64,000 bases of DNA from Streptantibioticus rubrisoli (GTDB taxonomy: Bacteria; Actinomycetota; Actinomycetes; Streptomycetales; Streptomycetaceae), in contig NZ_JANFNH010000009.1 of the NCBI RefSeq assembly GCF_024436055.1, forward strand, positions 1 to 64,000, given 5' to 3'. The stretch's first letter is position 1. Each line of letters begins with the position of its first letter. The notes under the pieces were generated by a model. It searched no databases. It had not been told where the DNA came from and saw only the letters and a program-made list of their open reading frames with translations. This document shows, one piece after another, positions 8,106 to 16,422 of this stretch. Both the position numbers and the translations under genes were made by a program.

Positions 8106-9883
8106 TCGCGACCGCGGGACACGTGGATCACGGGAAGTCGGCCCTGGTGCGGGCGCTCACCGGGATGGAACCGGACCGCTGGCCGGAGGAGCGCCGTCGC
8201 GGCATGACGATCGACCTCGGCTTCGTGTGGACCACGATGCCCGGCGCGGGCGAGGTCGCCTTCGTCGACGTACCGGGCCACGAGCGGCTGGTCACCACGA
8301 TGCTCGCGGGCGTGGGACCGGTGCCCGCCGTCCTCTTCGTGGTGGCGGCCGATCAGGGCTGGCAGCCGCAGTCGCAGGAGCACCTCGCCGTACTCGACGC
8401 ACTGCGGGTACGGCACGGCGTGCTGGCCGTCACCCGAAGCGACCTCGCGGATCCCGCGGACGTGCGGGAGCAGGCACTCGCCCGGATCGCGCGCAGTTCA
8501 CTGGGCCGCGTGGAGTCGGTGGCCGTCAACGCGGTGACGGGGGAGGGGCTGACGGAACTGAAGGCCTCACTGGCTAGGTTGGTCAACCGCCTGCCGGAGG
8601 CGGACCGCACCGCTGACGTCAGACTGTGGGTCGATCGGGCGTTCACCGTGCGCGGCCACGGCACCGTGGTCACCGGCACGCTCGCGGCCGGGACCGTCTC
8701 GGTGGGCGACCGCCTGCTGGCCGCCGGGGCCACCGGCGGTGACGCGCTGCTCAGGGTGCGGGGGCTGGAGAGCCTGAAGCGGAAGCGGACTTCCGTGAGC
8801 GCGACCGCCCGTGTCGCCGTCAACGTCCACGGCACCGCTGCCGTGATGCTGCGGCGTGGCAGCGCGCTGCTGACCCCCGGCCGCTGGTTGACCACCGACA
8901 GCGTTGATGTCCGGTTGGACGGCGACGCCGCCGCCGAACTGCCGCGCGGTCTCACGCCGCACCTGGGGTCGGCAGCGGTGCCGGTGCGGGTACGGCCGCT
9001 GGGCTCGGACACCGCACGGCTGTCCTTGGCCGTACCGCTGCCGCCGCGGGTCAACGACGTGGCGCTGCTGCGTGATCCGGGAAGGCATCACATCACGGGC
9101 GCGGCCACCATTCTCGACATCCGCCCGCCCCTGCTCGCTCGCCGGGGCGCCGCGGCCCTGCGGGCCAAGGGGCTTGACGGGCAGTCAGGAAAGCCGAACG
9201 CTGCCGCCGAACTGCGCCGACGGGGGCTGGTCCGCCGCGCAGACCTCGCCGCGATGGGTCTGCGCACCCGCGCTGAGCCCGTCGTCGCAGACTGGCTCTG
9301 CGACCCGGAGCACTGGTCGCGCCTTGGGCAACGCCTAGCCGAAGCGGTCGAACGGCACGCGGGTGACCGGCCGACCGATCCCGGATTGACCGTCGAGGCG
9401 GCTCGTAGACTGCTGGACCTGCCCGAGCGCGCTCTGGTGGTCGCGCTGGTCCAGGCCACGGACGGCTTGGAGCACCGCGCGGGCCGCATCTACGGCAGCG
9501 TCACCCAGCCCTCCCTGCCGCCCGCGGCCCGCACCGCCGTGCAGGCGGTACGGGCCCGGCTGGCCCCCCGCCCCTTCCACGCGCCGGAGGCAGCGGAGCT
9601 GGCGGCGCTCGGCCTGACGCCGAAACTGCTCGCCGCCGCGGCCGCCGCGGGCGAACTGTTGCGACTTCCCGACGGCATCGTGCTGCTTCCCGACGCCGAC
9701 CGGCGGGCAGCGGCCACCCTGGCCCGCCTCGACCAGCCGTTCACCACCAGCGCGGCACGCGTCGCACTGGGCACCACCCGCAGGGTCGTCGTTCCCCTAC
9801 TGGAACACCTGGACCGCCGCGGCTGGACCGTCCGTCTGGACGCACGGCTCCGCCGCTGCACGGCCACGTTCGATGACGCTTGA
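8096..9883 (+). CDS. selB: Selenocysteine-specific elongation factor SelB
   Basis: A GTPase that brings Sec-tRNA to UGA codons followed by a SECIS hairpin. N-terminal G-domain motifs are in order: GHVDHGKS (G1), an MTIDLGF switch I, DVPGH (G3) and TRSD in place of the usual NKxD (G4). EF-Tu-like domains II/III follow, and the C-terminal 200 residues show the winged-helix repeats that bind the SECIS RNA (such as FTTSAARVALGTTRRVVVPLLEHLDRRGW). The 595-residue length is normal. It overlaps selA by 10 nt and converges on a methyltransferase gene 61 bp downstream. Confidence 0.95.
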   Translation: MHVIATAGHVDHGKSALVRALTGMEPDRWPEERRRGMTIDLGFVWTTMPGAGEVAFVDVPGHERLVTTMLAGVGPVPAVLFVVAADQGWQPQSQEHLAVLDALRVRHGVLAVTRSDLADPADVREQALARIARSSLGRVESVAVNAVTGEGLTELKASLARLVNRLPEADRTADVRLWVDRAFTVRGHGTVVTGTLAAGTVSVGDRLLAAGATGGDALLRVRGLESLKRKRTSVSATARVAVNVHGTAAVMLRRGSALLTPGRWLTTDSVDVRLDGDAAAELPRGLTPHLGSAAVPVRVRPLGSDTARLSLAVPLPPRVNDVALLRDPGRHHITGAATILDIRPPLLARRGAAALRAKGLDGQSGKPNAAAELRRRGLVRRADLAAMGLRTRAEPVVADWLCDPEHWSRLGQRLAEAVERHAGDRPTDPGLTVEAARRLLDLPERALVVALVQATDGLEHRAGRIYGSVTQPSLPPAARTAVQAVRARLAPRPFHAPEAAELAALGLTPKLLAAAAAAGELLRLPDGIVLLPDADRRAAATLARLDQPFTTSAARVALGTTRRVVVPLLEHLDRRGWTVRLDARLRRCTATFDDA

Positions 9884-9944
9884 AGGCTGCGCCGGTGTGC
9901 CGCGGTGTTCCCATGGCAACACCACTCGCGCGAACGTGCGGCGA

Positions 9945-10628
9945 TCACCGGGGCAGGCACTGCGTGATGCGCCACAGGCGGCGCGGCAGGTCGCCTTCTT
10001 CGCATGCGAAGACCTCGTCCAACCGCCAGCCGTCGGCGAGCGCCTGGACCAGCTCGCGGGAGAAGAAGTGCACCGCGAACCCCCCGTGCTCCCATATGTC
10101 GTCGCCGTGCCCGGTGCCGACGCCGTAGTGGGCGTCGCCGGTGTGCCGGACGGTGTAGACGAACACCCCGCCCGGCCGCAGGACGCGCCGGACCTCGTCG
10201 GCGAGGGCGTGTACCTCCTTCGTGGACAGCGCCATGCACAACAGCATGTGGGCGTAGACGGCATCGACCGAGGCATCAGGCAGCGGTAGCGGATCGCGCA
10301 CGTCATGCGCGACACAGCTCACCCGTTCCTCGACACCACGGGCGCGGGCCGCCCGCTGGAGCTGCTCAAGGCCGACGGAGCTGAAGTCCGTGGCCCGCAC
10401 GGCGAAGCCCTCACGGGCGAAGAACAGCGCGTCGCGGCCGTGTCCCGCGCCCAGTTCCAGCACGTCTTGCGCGCCCGCCGAACGAAACGCTCGCGCAGCG
10501 TGGACCGCGGGTGCGGACGGCCGCTCGCCGTACATCCCGGGATGGGTCGCGTAGGTGTCCTGCCAGTGCGCGCGTTGGATGTCGGCGAGATCTGGGTCGT
10601 CCGCCGTACTCACACGCCAATCGTACAA
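9945..10628 (-). CDS. Class I SAM-dependent methyltransferase
   Basis: A 227-residue soluble enzyme. VLELGAGHGRDALFFAREGF is the SAM-binding motif I, RATDFS the acidic loop after strand 2, DVRDPLPLPDASVDAVYAHMLL motif II, and EVRRVLRPGGVFVYTVR motif III. It is Methyltransf_11/25-like. The C-terminal HFFSRELVQALADGWRLDEVFACEEGDLPRRLWRITQ resembles tellurite-resistance TehB-type relatives, but the substrate cannot be read. The start at 10628 or a GTG at 10613 are both possible. Not in an operon. Confidence 0.85.
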   Translation of the reverse strand: MYDWRVSTADDPDLADIQRAHWQDTYATHPGMYGERPSAPAVHAARAFRSAGAQDVLELGAGHGRDALFFAREGFAVRATDFSSVGLEQLQRAARARGVEERVSCVAHDVRDPLPLPDASVDAVYAHMLLCMALSTKEVHALADEVRRVLRPGGVFVYTVRHTGDAHYGVGTGHGDDIWEHGGFAVHFFSRELVQALADGWRLDEVFACEEGDLPRRLWRITQCLPR

Positions 10629-10741
10629 CTGGGCGAATTGGGGCCTGCGGCGGCCAACAAAAACACCAGGTCATCGATGGGGGGTTCACCCGTTCGGCCC
10701 AGCAGGAGCGGCGTGCCCCCGCCTGCTCCAGGAGCATCGAT

Positions 10742-10759
10742 CGGGGGCGGCCGCCCCCG
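10742..10759. promoter_or_regulatory. 18-bp perfect palindrome upstream of the small charged protein
   Basis: CGGGGGCGG followed directly by CCGCCCCCG, centred 36 bp before the start codon at 10787. The position fits an operator or a leader hairpin; no factor can be named. Confidence 0.45.
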
Positions 10760-10786
10760 TACGACCACCGCGTGAAGGGGAAGTCG

Positions 10787-10963
10787 ATGGGTACCAAGGA
10801 CCAGTGGCAAGACAAGGCGCAGCGAGCCAAGGAAAAGGCAGAGCAGGCCAAGCAGCAGGCACAGCAGCGCGGCCAGCAAGTACAGGACCGGCTACGGGGA
10901 CGACAGCAGCAGTCCCGACAGCAGTCTCTCGACGACATCCAGGACGAACTCGACGAGCAGTAG
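10787..10963 (+). CDS. Small charged coiled-coil protein (58 aa), function unknown
   Basis: Almost the whole protein is a lysine/glutamine/alanine/arginine helix (AQRAKEKAEQAKQQAQQRGQ, then an acidic SLDDIQDELDEQ tail) with no membrane segment. Such proteins are common in Streptomyces and recall CsbD/LEA-type stress proteins in composition, but no family signature is seen. The ATG at 10787 follows GAAGGGGAAG. An upstream palindrome and a downstream hairpin frame it as a single-gene unit. Confidence 0.65.
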   Translation: MGTKDQWQDKAQRAKEKAEQAKQQAQQRGQQVQDRLRGRQQQSRQQSLDDIQDELDEQ

Positions 10964-11027
10964 CACTGCCAACTCCCAGTCGGGTCCGACATCGAGCATC
11001 CGCTCGCGCCCCGGCAACGGTTCGAGC

Positions 11028-11058
11028 GCGGTATTCGGCGAAGTCCGCCGAATGCCGC
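11028..11058. terminator. Hairpin terminator
   Basis: A 12-bp stem, GCGGTATTCGGC (11028-11039) with GCCGAATGCCGC (11047-11058), containing one G-T pair and a 7-nt loop. It lies 65 bp past the small protein gene and also faces the 3' end of the tRNA fragment, so it may stop both. Confidence 0.65.
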
Positions 11059-11166
11059 GCTCAACTGTGAGCTGCCAGGCGCAGCACCGTTCCGTACCCA
11101 CGTCAGGCAACCCTCCTGACGCCCGTGCCACGGTACCCACGTGCCGGGGCAACGGCCTGTACTGTG

Positions 11167-11238
11167 CGGAGACGGACGGGATTCGAACCCGCCTGCCCGA
11201 GATCCTCGGGCACCTCGGTTTTGAAGACCGGGAGGACT
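11167..11238 (-). tRNA. selC: tRNA-Sec (anticodon TCA), 5' part missing
   Basis: Read on the minus strand, the loop CTTCAAA gives anticodon TCA, flanked by the stem CGGT/ACCG. Next come a long variable arm (TGCCCGA/TCGGGCA, 7 bp), a T-arm GCGGG-TTCGAAT-CCCGT, the 3' acceptor strand CGTCTCC and the discriminator G; no CCA is encoded. Upstream of the anticodon stem neither a matching GGAGACG acceptor strand nor a partner for the putative D-stem strand AGTCCT is present. Instead, sequence tied to an IS1182 transposase begins within about 20 bp. The position near selAB fits selC. As it stands it could not form an acceptor stem. Confidence 0.72.
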
Positions 11239-11256
11239 CTGTTGCCTAATTGGTCG

Positions 11257-11751
11257 TCAGGTGGTGAGTGTGAGGCCGAGGCGGGTCAGGTGGCTTGTGC
11301 GGTCTCGGTCGAGTGGGTTGCCGGTCCACCAGGCGTCCAGGCGGATGAGGTTGACAGCGGTGGCTGCGAAGACGTGGGCAAGGTGGGTCTTGGGCAGACT
11401 GGTATAGCGGATGCCGGTGACGGCAACGGCTTGATGGATGGTGCCTTCGATCCCGGGGCGGACCGCGTAGCGGTCTTTCCATTCGTCAGTGGTCTGCTCG
11501 GTACGGGCCCGCTCCACGGCTTCGTGGATCTCACGGGGCCGGAGCATGAGCTGGCGCCCGTTGCGGGTGGAGGTCGTGCACTGCGCGCGTACGGGGCACC
11601 TTTGGCAGGCGGTAGTGGGGAAACGCACCACGATGGACCGGCGTTTGCGTTCGGTGCACGGTGCCCAGATCGTGCTGGCTGTGCCCTGTGGGCAGGTCAC
11701 GCGCTGGTTGTCCCAGTCGTAGGACCGGGTGAGCCGGGTGGCTGCCGAAAA
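11257..11751 (-). pseudogene. IS1182-family transposase, C-terminal fragment
   Basis: About 164 codons encode the end of a DDE transposase: the cysteine cluster CQRCPVRAQCT, then LRPREIHEAVERARTEQ, YAVRPGIEGTIHQAVAVTG (catalytic glutamate region) and LAHVFAATAVNLIRLDAWW up to the natural stop. The N-terminal two thirds are absent; the frame is cut off near 11751, just before the DUF6204 gene. It starts about 20 bp from the broken tRNA-Sec, so this insertion or a later deletion probably removed the tRNA's 5' half. Confidence 0.85.
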
Positions 11752-11790
11752 CCCGTGGCACCTGCCGGTGCCCGCGAGTAGGTTCGGCGG

Positions 11791-12147
11791 GTGAGCACTC
11801 GCACCTTCCGCATAACCATCCGCGGTGTCTTCGACGGCCTCAGCGCCGACCAGCGTGCCGAACTCCTGGCCCGCGCCGCGGAGCACGACGTACTGCACAC
11901 GGCCTTCACCCCCGAAGGGCACCTCAGCTACGACCTCGCCGCCCGGGCCGCCTTCACCTTCCGCTTCCTGGACTCGGGAGAGGCGGAGGAGGACATCCTG
12001 GCCGCGACCGAACGCGCCGAAGACGCGGCGAAGGCCTGGCTGTCCGAACGCGGCTACGGCTACAAGAACCTCAGGTGCAGTGCCGAGGACCTCTCCCAGG
12101 CCCCCCTCGGCAAACGGCAGCGCCGCGCCGCCGCCCGGAACGTCTGA
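11791..12147 (+). CDS. DUF6204 family protein
   Basis: A 118-residue soluble protein with the pattern TFRITIRGVFDGLSADQRAELLARAAEHDVLHTAFTPEGHLSYDL and FTFRFLDSGEAEEDI, which I recognise as the actinobacterial DUF6204 family. No catalytic residues can be proposed. The GTG at 11791 is the only reasonable start. It ends 11 bp before the convergent mnhD gene. Confidence 0.75.
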   Translation: MSTRTFRITIRGVFDGLSADQRAELLARAAEHDVLHTAFTPEGHLSYDLAARAAFTFRFLDSGEAEEDILAATERAEDAAKAWLSERGYGYKNLRCSAEDLSQAPLGKRQRRAAARNV

Positions 12148-12158
12148 CCCACGACGCG

Positions 12159-13973
12159 TCACAACTGGGCGCGCACGGCCACCAGCAGCACCGCGACGCC
12201 GACGATGAGCCAGCCCACGTAGTCGCCCATGTGACCGGAGTGCAGGCGGCGCAGCGGCGCCACGACGCGGTGAGCGCCACCGCCACGCGGCGCCGCCCAC
12301 AGCGCCGCGCAGGCGAACGCCACGGCGAGGGCGACGGACGTCAGGCCGAGGGCGATGCCTTCGGCGGTCCAGTCGGCGGCAGGCGGCATCCCCGCGGCGT
12401 GGCTGTGCCCGTAGACGGCGGCGACGTATCCGACACGATCGGTGAACAGCCGGGCCGCCTGCGCCAGTTGGGTGCTGACGGCGGGAAGCAGGCCCACGGC
12501 CAGCGACCCGGCGAGCAGCAGCGCGGGCACGGCGAGCATCGGCAAAGGTACCCGCCGCGAGGGACCGCGGATCTCCGGCTCCTCGCCACCGCCGGTGGTT
12601 TCCGGGACCTCATGGCGATCCAGCGGCCGACGCCCGGCCCCGGCGAAGACCCGGAGGGCGGCGCGCAGCACGGCCGCGCCGGTGGCCGCGGAGGCGAGGA
12701 CGAAGACGGCCAGCAGCCACGGCGAGTGGGACTGCGCCGCGTGTTCGGCAACGGCCTTGCCCAGTGCCGTACCGAACGGCGGCAACCCGGCGAGCGCCAG
12801 CCCACCGAGCACGAACAGCACTCCGCCGACGGGTAGTTCGCGGCCCCGGCCGTACAAGGAGTGCTCGTCAACGCTGCCGAACCGGTCCAGCAGCGCGCCC
12901 GTGACGCCGAACAACGCCGCCTTCGCTCCGGCGTGTCCGGCGACGTACAGCGCCGTACCGGCCGTGGCCTCCGGCGTCAGCAGCGCCAGGCCGACCAGGA
13001 ACATACCGACATGGCTGACGGTGGAGAACGCCAACATCCGCTTGAGGTTGCGCTGTTTCCAGCACATCACCGCACCGACCAAAGCGGTGAGCACGCCCGC
13101 GGCGACGAACGTGTCATGGAAGACATGCTGCGGGATGCCGTGCGGCCCGGAGAAGACGATCCAGTAGATCCGTGCGGCGCCGTAGACACCGAGTTCCACC
13201 ATGACACCGGAGAGCAGCATGCACACCGGTGTCGGCGCGACGGCATGCGCGTCCGGCAGCCAGAAGTGGAACGGCGCCACCGCGCCCTTCACCAGTGGTC
13301 CGGTGAGAACAAGGACGAATGCCGTCAGCAACAACGCGTCGGCCCGGTGGCCGGTGAGCTTCTGACTGATCTGGGCGAACCCCAGCTCCCCGGTCCTGGC
13401 GTACAGCAGACCAATGCCCAGCAACGAGCCGTAGGCGGCCAGGGAGTTGATGACGCCGAAGGTCAACGCGCCCTGCAGCGGCCGTGGGTCCTCGATGCGG
13501 AAGCCGGTCAGCGCGTAGGCCACCGCACCCATCAACTCGAAGAAGACGAAGGCGTTGAACAGGTCCCCGGTGAGCGCGAACCCGCACATTCCGGCGTCGA
13601 ACAGCAGGATGAGGGCGGGAAAGGTGCCCGCGTGCTCGGCGGGCGGTTCGTCGAAGTACCGCCAGGAGTAGGCGATCACGGCGAGCACGAGCACCGCGGT
13701 GAGCAGCGCCAAACCGATCCCGATCCGGTCGTTGACCAGCACGATGCCGACGCTCTCACCGTGCCGCAGCCGCCAGCCGCCGAGCCAGCTGACGGCGCGG
13801 CCGTCTCCGGTGCGCAGCCACAGCACCACCAGATCGGCGACACCGGCCGCGGCCCAGACGGTGACCAGCAAGTCGGTGGCGACGCGCGGCAGTCGGCTTC
13901 CCACCAGGGCCGAGAAGGCGGCTCCGATCAGCGGGATGGCGATGGCGAGCGGCAGCAGGTCGGCGGTGCTCAC
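12159..13973 (-). CDS. mnhD: Mrp antiporter subunit D (NuoL/M-like proton channel)
   Basis: The only large antiporter-like subunit of this operon. It is a 604-residue, about 14-helix membrane protein of the proton_antipo_M family, with DLFNAFVFFELMGAVAYALTGF, the conserved lysine helix GPLVKGAVAPFHFWLPDAHAVAPTPV (as in NuoM/NuoL) and CWKQRNLKRMLAFSTVSHVGM. It is about 100 residues longer than most MnhD proteins. The GTG start at 13973 lies 4 bp after the mnhC stop; upstream residues in this frame are the shadow of mnhC. It moves protons, with Na or another cation exchanged through the complex. Confidence 0.9.
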   Translation of the reverse strand: MSTADLLPLAIAIPLIGAAFSALVGSRLPRVATDLLVTVWAAAGVADLVVLWLRTGDGRAVSWLGGWRLRHGESVGIVLVNDRIGIGLALLTAVLVLAVIAYSWRYFDEPPAEHAGTFPALILLFDAGMCGFALTGDLFNAFVFFELMGAVAYALTGFRIEDPRPLQGALTFGVINSLAAYGSLLGIGLLYARTGELGFAQISQKLTGHRADALLLTAFVLVLTGPLVKGAVAPFHFWLPDAHAVAPTPVCMLLSGVMVELGVYGAARIYWIVFSGPHGIPQHVFHDTFVAAGVLTALVGAVMCWKQRNLKRMLAFSTVSHVGMFLVGLALLTPEATAGTALYVAGHAGAKAALFGVTGALLDRFGSVDEHSLYGRGRELPVGGVLFVLGGLALAGLPPFGTALGKAVAEHAAQSHSPWLLAVFVLASAATGAAVLRAALRVFAGAGRRPLDRHEVPETTGGGEEPEIRGPSRRVPLPMLAVPALLLAGSLAVGLLPAVSTQLAQAARLFTDRVGYVAAVYGHSHAAGMPPAADWTAEGIALGLTSVALAVAFACAALWAAPRGGGAHRVVAPLRRLHSGHMGDYVGWLIVGVAVLLVAVRAQL

Positions 13974-13977
13974 GCGC

Positions 13978-14322
13978 TCAGCCCCTGAGTCCGGTGAGGG
14001 CGTCGGGGTCGACCGTACCGTGGCGCTTGCGCAACTGCAGCGCGAGGGCGAGCAGCAGGGCGGTGACCGTGGCGCCGACGACCACATCGGTGAGGGCGAG
14101 CGCCTGAACCACCGGATCCACGACGGGCGTGCGCGTGGAGGTGTCCGTGAAGTACGGCGAGGTGCCGCCGCGCCGGAAGCCAACCGCCAGCAGCAGCACG
14201 TAGGTTGACGACTGCGCCACCGCGAGGCAGCCGACGGTGCGGATAATGTTGCGGCTGGTGACCATGCCGTACACACCGGCCAGGAAGATCCAGCCGGCGG
14301 CCAGGAAGAACAGTAGTGTCAT
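13978..14322 (-). CDS. mnhC: Mrp antiporter subunit C (NuoK-like)
   Basis: A 114-residue, three-helix membrane protein: FFLAAGWIFLAGVYGMVTSRNIIRTVGCLAVAQS, then a helix ending in GFRRG, then DPVVQALALTDVVVGATVTALLLALAL. The DPVVQALALTDIVIG-type segment is the hallmark of MrpC, homologous to complex I NuoK. It overlaps the 3' end of mnhB by 4 nt. Confidence 0.9.
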   Translation of the reverse strand: MTLLFFLAAGWIFLAGVYGMVTSRNIIRTVGCLAVAQSSTYVLLLAVGFRRGGTSPYFTDTSTRTPVVDPVVQALALTDVVVGATVTALLLALALQLRKRHGTVDPDALTGLRG

Positions 14323-15074
14323 CGTCCGGCCCCGTTGTCCTTCCCGGTGGGAGAGACGATCTCCACCGCCTGGTCGAGGAAGCCCGCGAGCAGCACCACC
14401 ACGCCGGAGCCCACCTCCACGCCCACCGCCGCGTTGATCACTGGCACCAGCCCGCCCGACGACAGTTGACCGAAGGTTCCCAGCGGCAACACGTTCTGCA
14501 GGTACGCCGCGCCGACCGCCAGGCCGACCAGCCCAAGGACGGCGAAGGCTCCCGCGCCCACGGCGTCGGCCGCGTCGAGTACGGCCAGCGGGCGGATCGC
14601 CTTGAGCACGCCGTAGTCAGCGGCGATGTAGGCGAGATGCAGGCCGGTGGCCAGGATGACACCGCCCTGGAAGCCACCGCCCGGCGACAACTGCCCATGG
14701 GCGACGATGTAGACGCCGGTGACCAGGGTGATCGGCAGCAGCAGGGAGCCGAACATCCGGGTGGACGGCAGTACCCGGCCGCGCCGGACCCCGGCCAGCC
14801 GTTCGTCGCGGGCCCGGCGCAGCAATACAAGGCCGCCGAGTACCGCGGCGAACAGGATCGACTCCTCGCCCAGGGTGTCGAAGGCACGTTGGTCGAAGTT
14901 GACCGAGGAGATGGTGTTGGCGGTGCGCTGGTGGAAGGCGGCGGCGATGGCGCGGGACCCATAGGGATGCGACAGCGTGCCGAAGTCCGGCAGCCCGGTG
15001 CAGGCGGCGGTGAACGCTACCGCGAAGACCACCGCGGCGGCCCAGAACAGTGCCAAGCGCAGTCGGCGGCTCAC
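14319..15074 (-). CDS. mnhB: Mrp antiporter subunit B with MbhE-like N-terminal half
   Basis: A 251-residue membrane protein in two parts. Residues 1-85 resemble MbhE (NTISSVNFDQRAFDTLGEESILFAAVLGGLVLL). Residues about 105-245 are MrpB (LLPITLVTGVYIVAHGQLSPGGGFQGGVILATGLHLAYIA). Together with the preceding DUF4040 gene it supplies what in many bacteria is the C-terminal end of MrpA plus MrpB. It starts at 15074, overlapping the DUF4040 stop by 4 nt. Confidence 0.88.
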   Translation of the reverse strand: MSRRLRLALFWAAAVVFAVAFTAACTGLPDFGTLSHPYGSRAIAAAFHQRTANTISSVNFDQRAFDTLGEESILFAAVLGGLVLLRRARDERLAGVRRGRVLPSTRMFGSLLLPITLVTGVYIVAHGQLSPGGGFQGGVILATGLHLAYIAADYGVLKAIRPLAVLDAADAVGAGAFAVLGLVGLAVGAAYLQNVLPLGTFGQLSSGGLVPVINAAVGVEVGSGVVVLLAGFLDQAVEIVSPTGKDNGAGR

Positions 15075-15358
15075 CGCTGCCGCTCCCTGTCGCGCTGTTG
15101 TGTCGAGGAGCGCCGTACCCTACGCACCGTCAGCATGATGAGCAGCGGTGTCACGGCCGCGCCCACTCCCAACTGGGACAACGCCACGTCGGGTGCCTGC
15201 AACACGGTGAACAGCAGTGTCAGAGCGGTGCCCAGCATGGCCAGGACAAGGGCTTGGCGTACCGGTTCCGGGGTGAGCGCGGCGACGGTGGCGGTCACCG
15301 TGACCAGCAGCACGCAGACCGCGATCAGGTACTCGCTGGTGGCATAGGAACCGTTCAT
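15071..15358 (-). CDS. DUF4040/MbhD-type antiporter subunit
   Basis: A 95-residue, three-helix protein: YLIAVCVLLVTVTATVAALTPEPVRQALVLAMLGTALTLLFTVLQAPDVALSQLGVGAAVTPLL. The LQAPDVALSQLGVGAAVTP segment matches MbhD and the C-terminal end of full-length MrpA. As a separate gene it shows that MrpA is split or absent here. Starts at 15358 with ATGA overlap to mnhG. Confidence 0.85.
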   Translation of the reverse strand: MNGSYATSEYLIAVCVLLVTVTATVAALTPEPVRQALVLAMLGTALTLLFTVLQAPDVALSQLGVGAAVTPLLIMLTVRRVRRSSTQQRDRERQR

Positions 15359-15663
15359 GGGGGAGAGTCCTTCCGTAGCAGCCTGGCGTTCTGGGCGGTG
15401 GCCCGGCCGATCGCCATGGTCGTGACGGCCCCGCCGACTGCGGTCAACGCGGCGATGACCAGCAGCTTGACGGCGCTGCGCCCCGGTCCCGTCTCGACGG
15501 CCAGCGCGAGCGCGACCAGCGGCAGGCCGAGCGAGGTGGCCGGTGTGAGAGCGTGCAGTCTCCCGTACGGCCGGGGCAGCGCGATCAGCGCCGCCGCCGA
15601 CAGCAGCAGCACCGCGACGCCGAGGACCAGCAGCACGAGGGCACATACGTGACGGACCGTCAT
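15355..15663 (-). CDS. mnhG: Mrp antiporter subunit G
   Basis: A 102-residue, three-helix membrane protein. RPYGRLHALTPATSLGLPLVALAL is the typical MrpG/PhaG segment with the conserved RLHA. The start at 15663 lies 1 bp after the mnhF stop; an in-frame ATG at 15699 would overlap mnhF and is less likely. Confidence 0.88.
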   Translation of the reverse strand: MTVRHVCALVLLVLGVAVLLLSAAALIALPRPYGRLHALTPATSLGLPLVALALAVETGPGRSAVKLLVIAALTAVGGAVTTMAIGRATAQNARLLRKDSPP

Positions 15664-15664
15664 A

Positions 15665-15937
15665 TCAGTCGGGCTCCCCCTGGGCTGCCTGCCCGCCAAG
15701 GAAGCGCGCGAAGACCAGGGTGCCTGCTGGTGCGAGCACCGCGAGCACCAGCGGGAGGTCGACGTACGAACTGCGGTTGAACCCCTCGGTGAACAGCAGC
15801 AGGATCGCCGAGCACATCGTGGCGGCCAGGTTGAGCCCCGCCAGGCGTTCCTGCGGGGTCCGCCGGTACACCTGCCACAGACAGGGCGGCAGGCCCAGCG
15901 TCAGCAGCACCGCACTCGCCACCAGCCAGGCGTTCAT
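15665..15937 (-). CDS. mnhF: Mrp antiporter subunit F
   Basis: A 90-residue, three-helix membrane protein with the MrpF order: a first helix ending before YRRTPQERLAGLNLAATM, a second with a short loop, and FNRSSYVDLPLVLAVLAPAGTLVFARFL at the end. Coupled to mnhE by a 4-nt ATGA overlap. Confidence 0.88.
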   Translation of the reverse strand: MNAWLVASAVLLTLGLPPCLWQVYRRTPQERLAGLNLAATMCSAILLLFTEGFNRSSYVDLPLVLAVLAPAGTLVFARFLGGQAAQGEPD

Positions 15938-16422
15938 GACCGTCCACCACCGGTGAGGACGCCTTCGAGCGCTGTCGCGGAGTCACCCAGGACGTGAACG
16001 GTGAGGACGTCCCCGAACCCCGCCGCCCCCGGCCTGACGTCGACGACGTACGCACCCGGGGTGGCGGACAGCAGGGCGCACGCCCAGGCGCTGCCGGTAC
16101 CCGCCTTCAGCTCGACTTTCTGGAAGCGTCCCCTGAACTTCCGCCCGCGCACGGCGCGCACGGTGGCCGCGGCCAGTCGCCCGGTGTCGGCGAGCACCGC
16201 ACCGGGCCAGGCCAGCAGTGCGCGCGCCCAGGGTCCACCCCGGCTCCCCGCGGTGCCCGACGCCTTGATCACCGCGCAGGCGGCGACCGCGGCGAGCAGA
16301 CCCGTGGCCGCGGCGACGACGAGTTCCAACTCGGAGACGGTACTGATGAACATGAGGTTGAGCACGAACAGAACGGCCCACCACGCCACGATGTTCACCA
16401 CCGCACCGGACCACCGCATCAT
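15934..16422 (-). CDS. mnhE: Mrp antiporter subunit E
   Basis: First gene of the seven-gene operon. A 162-residue protein with two N-terminal helices (VNIVAWWAVLFVLNLMFIS, LELVVAAATGLLAAVAACAV) and a soluble C-terminal half, GSAWACALLSATPGAYVVDVRPG, the MrpE signature (in most homologues SLTPGT). Two ATGs in tandem (16422, 16419) follow GGAGGAGGA. The whole set, E-F-G-DUF4040-B-C-D with overlaps, keeps Na and pH balance across the membrane in related systems. Confidence 0.88.
   Translation of the reverse strand: MMRWSGAVVNIVAWWAVLFVLNLMFISTVSELELVVAAATGLLAAVAACAVIKASGTAGSRGGPWARALLAWPGAVLADTGRLAAATVRAVRGRKFRGRFQKVELKAGTGSAWACALLSATPGAYVVDVRPGAAGFGDVLTVHVLGDSATALEGVLTGGGRS

Noticed and set aside
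11257..12300. 347-residue minus frame as one gene
   Set aside because: Only its last 164 residues match a transposase; the rest is the antisense of the DUF6204 gene.
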